40,082 nt of DNA. Origin: Clostridia bacterium. GTDB lineage: Bacteria > Bacillota > Clostridia > Lachnospirales > Lachnospiraceae. Shown piece after piece: positions 35,828 to 40,082 of the stretch. Under the pieces are notes generated by a model. It saw only the letters and a list, made by a program, of their open reading frames with translations. It was not told the origin of the DNA and did not search any database. The position numbers and the translations under genes were made by a program. Position 1 is the first letter of the stretch; each line of letters opens with the position of its first letter. Location of the stretch: contig QKAS01000013.1 of assembly GCA_003246295.1 (NCBI GenBank), positions 1 through 40,082 of the forward strand. The letters run 5' to 3'.

Positions 35828-37606
35828 AAGAGATTCCCCATGTATCTTTTTATGACGATTCAAATCCTGATATCCAATTTTACTTAATGCACTTTCTTCA
35901 TACTCAAAATGGTCAATGACATGTTGAATGATTTGTTCCAGATATGCAACTGCCTTATCTCTATCCTCATGGAATGTAGTATTATTCGCAAAATTACCAG
36001 ATAATCTGAAGAGTTCTCTATGTTGTTCATCAATTCTAATTTCACCACATTCCCAACTCTTTTTCCACTTTAATCCTATGGTTGCATATCCATTGCATGG
36101 GTTACTGGATTTTACAACACAATTCCTACCGCTATTTTTAGCTTCATACAATGCATCATCAACTCTTTTATATAACATTCGAAATGTTTCTCCAGGGCAA
36201 CGTTCTGCCACACCAAAACTGGCTGTGAATTTTCCAGCAATCGCATGAATAGAATCCTCAATTTCCTTTCTGATTTTCTCAGCTGCGGTTACTGCCCCAT
36301 TAATATTTGTGTGAGGCATGAGGATTAAAAATTCTTCTCCACCAATTCTGAAAACATAATCAGAAATTCTCGAAAACCTCTGAATTACTTCAGCTGTGAA
36401 TACCAGTACAGAATCACCTACCGGATGTCCCCATCTGTCATTAACCCGTTTAAAGTGGTCTAAATCCAGTAATATTGTAGAAAGCGGAATCTCATATCGT
36501 TCTGCACGTTCAATTTCTTCCTGCATAATTAAATCCAAAAAATGTCTGTTAAACAATCCCGTCAACTCATCTCTATTTACTTTTCCAGTGAGTTCTTCTT
36601 CAGCTCTTTTCTGTGTCGTTACATCGAACAAACTCAGCATAAGTGCCTCTTCTTTTTGATGTGTCGTTGAGGCAATTGTTAGCATAACTGTTCTGTTTAC
36701 ACCATCCATATCTTCTACCACTGTTTCAATGTCTTCTACCACTTTTCCTTGTTTCACTTCATCAAATAAACGAACAATATTTAGATCCATCCATTTTACA
36801 TGCTGAATTACTGATATATCGTGCGCTTCTTCCTCATTAACCCCTGTTAGTTTTTGTGCTTCTTTATTCTGAAACAATACCATACCGTCCTGTCTTACCA
36901 AGAAAACACCTGCTTTTAAATTGTAAAACATTTTCCTGATATTCTGTGCATTCTCGTATTGCTGGTTGAGGCCATGTTTTAGTTCTATTGAAACCGGATA
37001 CACAATTCTCCAAAAGGCTAATACTGAGAGTAATAATATTAAAAGGTTCATTGCCATATGACTAACTGTTGAAATATGCAACATATCAGAAGTATCTTTT
37101 TCATATAACAGAACAATCTCATCCATAATCTTTAGATATTGCTTTTCATTTTTCAGAATTTCTTCAAGCATTGGTTCCCAATGATCCGTCTCATGCCCAA
37201 GTTTAAGCTCATTCGCTGCTGCTTCTGCACTGTCTATTATCTCCAAGAAATATGGCTTAATTTCCTGATATTTTTGAAGAATTTCTTTATTGTTCTTTTC
37301 CGGAATTCCTCTTAACTTATTTCCGAGCAAAAGACTATAGTGTGCACCTTCAAATTCATAGATAACATTATCAATCATATCTATATCATATTCTTCAAAT
37401 TGATTATTAAGTCTTAGCTTAAGCAATTCTTTTGTAAGTTTCTGACTTAACATTCTCTGTCGGCCTGCTACATTAATTACCTTAGCCATGCCCGTCATCT
37501 GATTGAGTTGTACCTGAGTCATTACCTGCATTCCAATTAACAATATCGTCAATATTCCAGCTGCCAGAACCAGTCTCCGTATCAACCGACTATATCTCTT
37601 TTTCAT
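35813..37606 (-). CDS. Sensor diguanylate cyclase with hemerythrin domain, frameshifted
   Basis: As read, 597 aa. A membrane helix (about 10-30) is followed by a PilJ/NarX-like extracellular sensor with the motif INVAGRQRMLSQKLTKELL (about 45-65), a second helix (about 185-205), a PAS domain (about 225-340), a GGDEF domain (about 345-500; LDLDHFKRVNDRWGHPVGD, RIGGEEF) that makes c-di-GMP, and a bacteriohemerythrin domain (about 515-597; RIDEQHRELF, HFEYEESAL, RHKKIHGE). The frame ends early after ESLKKSE at an A7 run, before the last iron-binding helix. The ATG at 37606 has GGAG 6 nt upstream. An O2- or redox-sensing cyclase is the likely role. Confidence 0.9.
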   Translation of the reverse strand: MKKRYSRLIRRLVLAAGILTILLIGMQVMTQVQLNQMTGMAKVINVAGRQRMLSQKLTKELLKLRLNNQFEEYDIDMIDNVIYEFEGAHYSLLLGNKLRGIPEKNNKEILQKYQEIKPYFLEIIDSAEAAANELKLGHETDHWEPMLEEILKNEKQYLKIMDEIVLLYEKDTSDMLHISTVSHMAMNLLILLLSVLAFWRIVYPVSIELKHGLNQQYENAQNIRKMFYNLKAGVFLVRQDGMVLFQNKEAQKLTGVNEEEAHDISVIQHVKWMDLNIVRLFDEVKQGKVVEDIETVVEDMDGVNRTVMLTIASTTHQKEEALMLSLFDVTTQKRAEEELTGKVNRDELTGLFNRHFLDLIMQEEIERAERYEIPLSTILLDLDHFKRVNDRWGHPVGDSVLVFTAEVIQRFSRISDYVFRIGGEEFLILMPHTNINGAVTAAEKIRKEIEDSIHAIAGKFTASFGVAERCPGETFRMLYKRVDDALYEAKNSGRNCVVKSSNPCNGYATIGLKWKKSWECGEIRIDEQHRELFRLSGNFANNTTFHEDRDKAVAYLEQIIQHVIDHFEYEESALSKIGYQDLNRHKKIHGESLKKSE

Positions 37607-37643
37607 TTCACTCTCCATACTCCCTCACTTTCAGTTTAAACAT

Positions 37644-37663
37644 ATTACTGTAAGTTAAGTAAT
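37644..37663. promoter_or_regulatory. Dyad ATTACT-N8-AGTAAT upstream of GGDEF-hemerythrin gene
   Basis: A perfect 6-bp inverted repeat in the short gap between the GGDEF-EAL and GGDEF-hemerythrin genes. Its size suits a TetR-type dimer and a TetR gene lies upstream in the same direction, but no clear promoter overlaps it. It may instead be chance in A+T-rich DNA. Confidence 0.3.
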
Positions 37664-37674
37664 TCGTTATAATA

Positions 37675-39432
37675 TCATTCATTCCTTGTCTGACCTGATA
37701 AGAGTTCTCCCGCTTCCTGTGCTGACATTCCTTTGTAAAAATAAAAACCCTGCATTTCATCACACTCATGTTCCTTTAAAAATTCATACTGTTCCTGTGT
37801 TTCTACTCCCTCTGCAAGTACTTTTGCACCAAGATTTTTTGCTAGTTGTATAATTGTTTTTACAACTGCCCTGTCTTTTGGGCTTCCCGATGATATTCCA
37901 TGCACAAAGTCCATATCAATTTTAAGTCTGTCAACAGGAAAGGAACGTATTCTATTTAATGAGGAGTATTCTTTTCCAAAATCATCAATTGCTATTAAAA
38001 ATCCTACTTTCTTAATTTTCTTTAACACATGCAAAACATCAAACTCCTGATTAAAAGCTATGCTCTCTGTAATTTCAACTTCTATCCTGCAAGGGTCAAT
38101 CCCTGTTTCCTGAACAATCCTTTCAAATTGATCGACGATACCAGGCTCTTTTAACTGTTCCATAGAGAGATTGATTGCGATTCTAATCTCATCTTTCGTC
38201 TCATTTTCACATTGTACACACTCTTCACAGGCACTTCTAAACACCCACAAGCCAATTGATTTAATGAGTCCTGTCTGTTCTGCAATAGGAATAAATTCAG
38301 CTGGTGATACCATACCCATCTTAGGATGCATCCATCGAAGTAATACTTCAAATCCACTGATTTTTTCACTTTTTGCATCAATCTGTGGTTGAAAATGTAA
38401 ATAAAGTTCATTTTTATCAAGTGCATGATACAAATAATTCGTTAGAATCATTTTTCGATTTACTGTTTCCTTCATTTCGCTTGTGCAAAATATTACTTTA
38501 TTCTTCCCATTGTTTTTTGCTTCAAACATAGCCAGATCAGCATTCTTAATCAGTTGATCTACTTCATCCCCGTCGAATGGATAAACAGAAATTCCAACAC
38601 TCGCAGTGACATAAAAATTAAGTCCTTCCATTTTTACCGGGGTCTGAAAAACATTCATAAAATGGTCAATTATCCTCTTTAACTCTTCAACTGAATTCTT
38701 CTCTCTGATCAGGATAAAATACTCATCTCCTCCCGATCTTGTAACCAAAGCATTCTCATCCAAGGCTTGAACAAATCGGTTTGCAAATTCTGACAAAACA
38801 TCATTTCCAGAGTAATATCCCATAGTGTCATTAATGATCTTAAATGAATCCAAATCGATACATACAATCCCAATTAATTTATTCTTCATTGCGGCATCAT
38901 CAATGGATTCTTTTAATTCTTTAATAAACAAACTCATGTTGCCAAGGCTTGTAACAGGATCATAGTGTGCAACGTCAAATAATTTCTGTTTAGAAATTTC
39001 AAGATCCATTTTCTGATCTTCAATTTTTTTCATATAATGAAATACCTGACTCTTGAACTCCATAATTAATGTAATAATTATTATCACTGCAATGCTGGAA
39101 ATGACTCCAGGTAAAGAATCCAAAGTCTGGCTTCTGAATAAAAAAACTAGTGCCATCATCAGGCTATACATGTTTAAAATGAGTGCAGTAATATACCCTT
39201 CTTTATTTAATTTCAAAACAATAAAAACCGAAATAAGAATTTGTACCTGTGTTATCACACCTCGTATTACAAAACTATTTATTTCTGTTTGAAAAATGAC
39301 ATACGCTTTTGATTCTATTGTGAACAGCCTTAATGATATTGACAGCAATAAATAAATCAGACAGCTTATCATTACAATTGTGATTCTACTTTTCTTTGAC
39401 AACTCTTTATTAAACAATCGTATCAGAATCAT
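37675..39432 (-). CDS. Membrane GGDEF-EAL dual-domain c-di-GMP enzyme
   Basis: A 585-aa protein with about five hydrophobic segments (residues about 15-125), a short coiled coil, a GGDEF domain (about 155-310; DLDSFKIINDTMGYYSGND and RSGGDEYF) and an EAL domain (about 325-575). The EAL part has FEVLLRW in place of EALLRW, plus INLSMEQL, EITES, IDDFGKEYSSL, LKIDMDFV and LAEGVETQEQ, so the metal-binding residues for c-di-GMP hydrolysis are present. It may be bifunctional or mainly a phosphodiesterase. GGAGGTGG precedes the ATG. It follows the TetR gene by 19 bp, probably in one operon. Confidence 0.95.
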   Translation of the reverse strand: MILIRLFNKELSKKSRITIVMISCLIYLLLSISLRLFTIESKAYVIFQTEINSFVIRGVITQVQILISVFIVLKLNKEGYITALILNMYSLMMALVFLFRSQTLDSLPGVISSIAVIIIITLIMEFKSQVFHYMKKIEDQKMDLEISKQKLFDVAHYDPVTSLGNMSLFIKELKESIDDAAMKNKLIGIVCIDLDSFKIINDTMGYYSGNDVLSEFANRFVQALDENALVTRSGGDEYFILIREKNSVEELKRIIDHFMNVFQTPVKMEGLNFYVTASVGISVYPFDGDEVDQLIKNADLAMFEAKNNGKNKVIFCTSEMKETVNRKMILTNYLYHALDKNELYLHFQPQIDAKSEKISGFEVLLRWMHPKMGMVSPAEFIPIAEQTGLIKSIGLWVFRSACEECVQCENETKDEIRIAINLSMEQLKEPGIVDQFERIVQETGIDPCRIEVEITESIAFNQEFDVLHVLKKIKKVGFLIAIDDFGKEYSSLNRIRSFPVDRLKIDMDFVHGISSGSPKDRAVVKTIIQLAKNLGAKVLAEGVETQEQYEFLKEHECDEMQGFYFYKGMSAQEAGELLSGQTRNE

Positions 39433-39451
39433 ATGCCACCTCCAATATGTT

Positions 39452-40057
39452 CTATTTTTTTTCTGTAATATATGACGACTTTTTTATCTGTAAACGATAA
39501 AAAATATTCCATATTTCTTCTAACTCTGGTGCCTGTGGCTGCCAGTTAGAAAAAACCACATTAAAAGTGCAATCATCCACCAGCATTTTCATCTTTCTGA
39601 CACTGACTTCAATCTCTATTTCACTACTATTCATCCCCATGCATTCGATTAATAAAGTTCTGTATAATGCATGTCTCTCTGCATATGTTTTTTCCATGTT
39701 AAGATTGATATCTTCTCTTAACTCCTCCGGTATGAATAATGTATATCTTAAATAAAACTTAGTCTGTCTTGTATATTTCATTGCATACTGCACGTTATAT
39801 AAAAAAACCATCTTTAGTTTTTCTTCTGGTGTTTTACATAGATTAATATTACTGCTTTTTTTTAGTTGCTCATAATCCTTTAAAATCCATTGTACAACTG
39901 CAAAAAACAACCCTTTTTTTGAGCCAAAATAATAGTAAATCGTAGGTGCCTCTATCTCTGCTTTCCTACAGATCATTCTTACTGTGGTGGCTTCATATCC
40001 AATGTTTAAAAATAAATCAAAGGCTATTTCCAGTATTAGTTCCTTTTTTTGTTCCAT
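39452..40057 (-). CDS. TetR-family transcriptional regulator
   Basis: A 201-aa regulator. The N-terminal helix-turn-helix (residues about 8-55, FDLFLNIGYEATTVRMICRK and EIEAPTIYYYFGSKKGLFFA) is typical of TetR; the C-terminal helical domain is family-specific and its ligand is unknown. AGGA precedes the ATG. It is the first gene at the right edge, upstream of and co-directional with the GGDEF-EAL gene, which it may control. Confidence 0.94.
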   Translation of the reverse strand: MEQKKELILEIAFDLFLNIGYEATTVRMICRKAEIEAPTIYYYFGSKKGLFFAVVQWILKDYEQLKKSSNINLCKTPEEKLKMVFLYNVQYAMKYTRQTKFYLRYTLFIPEELREDINLNMEKTYAERHALYRTLLIECMGMNSSEIEIEVSVRKMKMLVDDCTFNVVFSNWQPQAPELEEIWNIFYRLQIKKSSYITEKK

Positions 40058-40082
40058 ATATTATTCATCCTATATTCACTTT

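Overview
The window looks like a chromosomal segment of a low-G+C Gram-positive anaerobe of the class Clostridia, most plausibly Lachnospiraceae. This is inferred from the A+T-rich sequence, strong GGAGG-type ribosome binding sites, consensus sigma-A promoters, YesM/YesN-type two-component genes, CUT1 sugar ABC genes without their own ATPase, an archaeal-type aspartyl-tRNA synthetase and abundant c-di-GMP signalling genes. I saw no rRNA, tRNA, CRISPR array, phage or insertion sequence.

Region 1 (1-21.1 kb) is an accessory glycan-utilisation locus. It starts with a c-di-GMP-I riboswitch and terminator facing out of the left edge. Then come an AraC regulator divergent from a YicI-like GH31 alpha-xylosidase, an EamA exporter divergent from a LysR regulator, a GH95 alpha-L-fucosidase-type enzyme, two MalG/MalF-like permeases, a solute-binding lipoprotein, a divergent YesM/YesN pair, and an operon of an L-fucose/L-arabinose isomerase-like protein, a class V aminotransferase (cysteine-desulfurase-like), a 94-aa protein of unknown function and a second GH31 enzyme. 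A MATE exporter follows. None of the glycosidases shows a signal peptide, so the picture is import of short oligosaccharides by the ABC system and their cleavage in the cytoplasm. Alpha-xylosidase plus alpha-fucosidase would fit fucosylated xyloglucan fragments, but that is inference.

Region 2 (21.1-28.6 kb) holds housekeeping and stress genes: aspS, an AraC/GyrI-like regulator, enolase, a MerR/TipAS regulator, a membrane diguanylate cyclase, and a glutathione peroxidase-ohrR operon with a clear OhrR-type operator. The most striking element is the aspS leader. A consensus promoter drives a 19-codon reading frame with a strong RBS and three consecutive Asp codons, followed by alternative hairpins and an intrinsic terminator just before aspS. 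This is the layout of classical ribosome-mediated attenuation, where a T-box would be expected in Firmicutes.

Region 3 (28.6-40.1 kb) is a signal-transduction cluster, all on the minus strand: a chemoreceptor, a receiver-hemerythrin protein, a tRNA-dihydrouridine synthase, a GAF/HD-GYP phosphodiesterase, an alpha/beta hydrolase, a DUF454 membrane protein, a PAS-GGDEF-hemerythrin protein, a GGDEF-EAL protein and a TetR regulator. Both hemerythrin domains are interrupted near their C-terminus by single-base frameshifts, and the missing helices are still readable in another frame. Two genes far apart (eno and the DUF454 gene) share a near-identical 16-bp dyad at their promoters.
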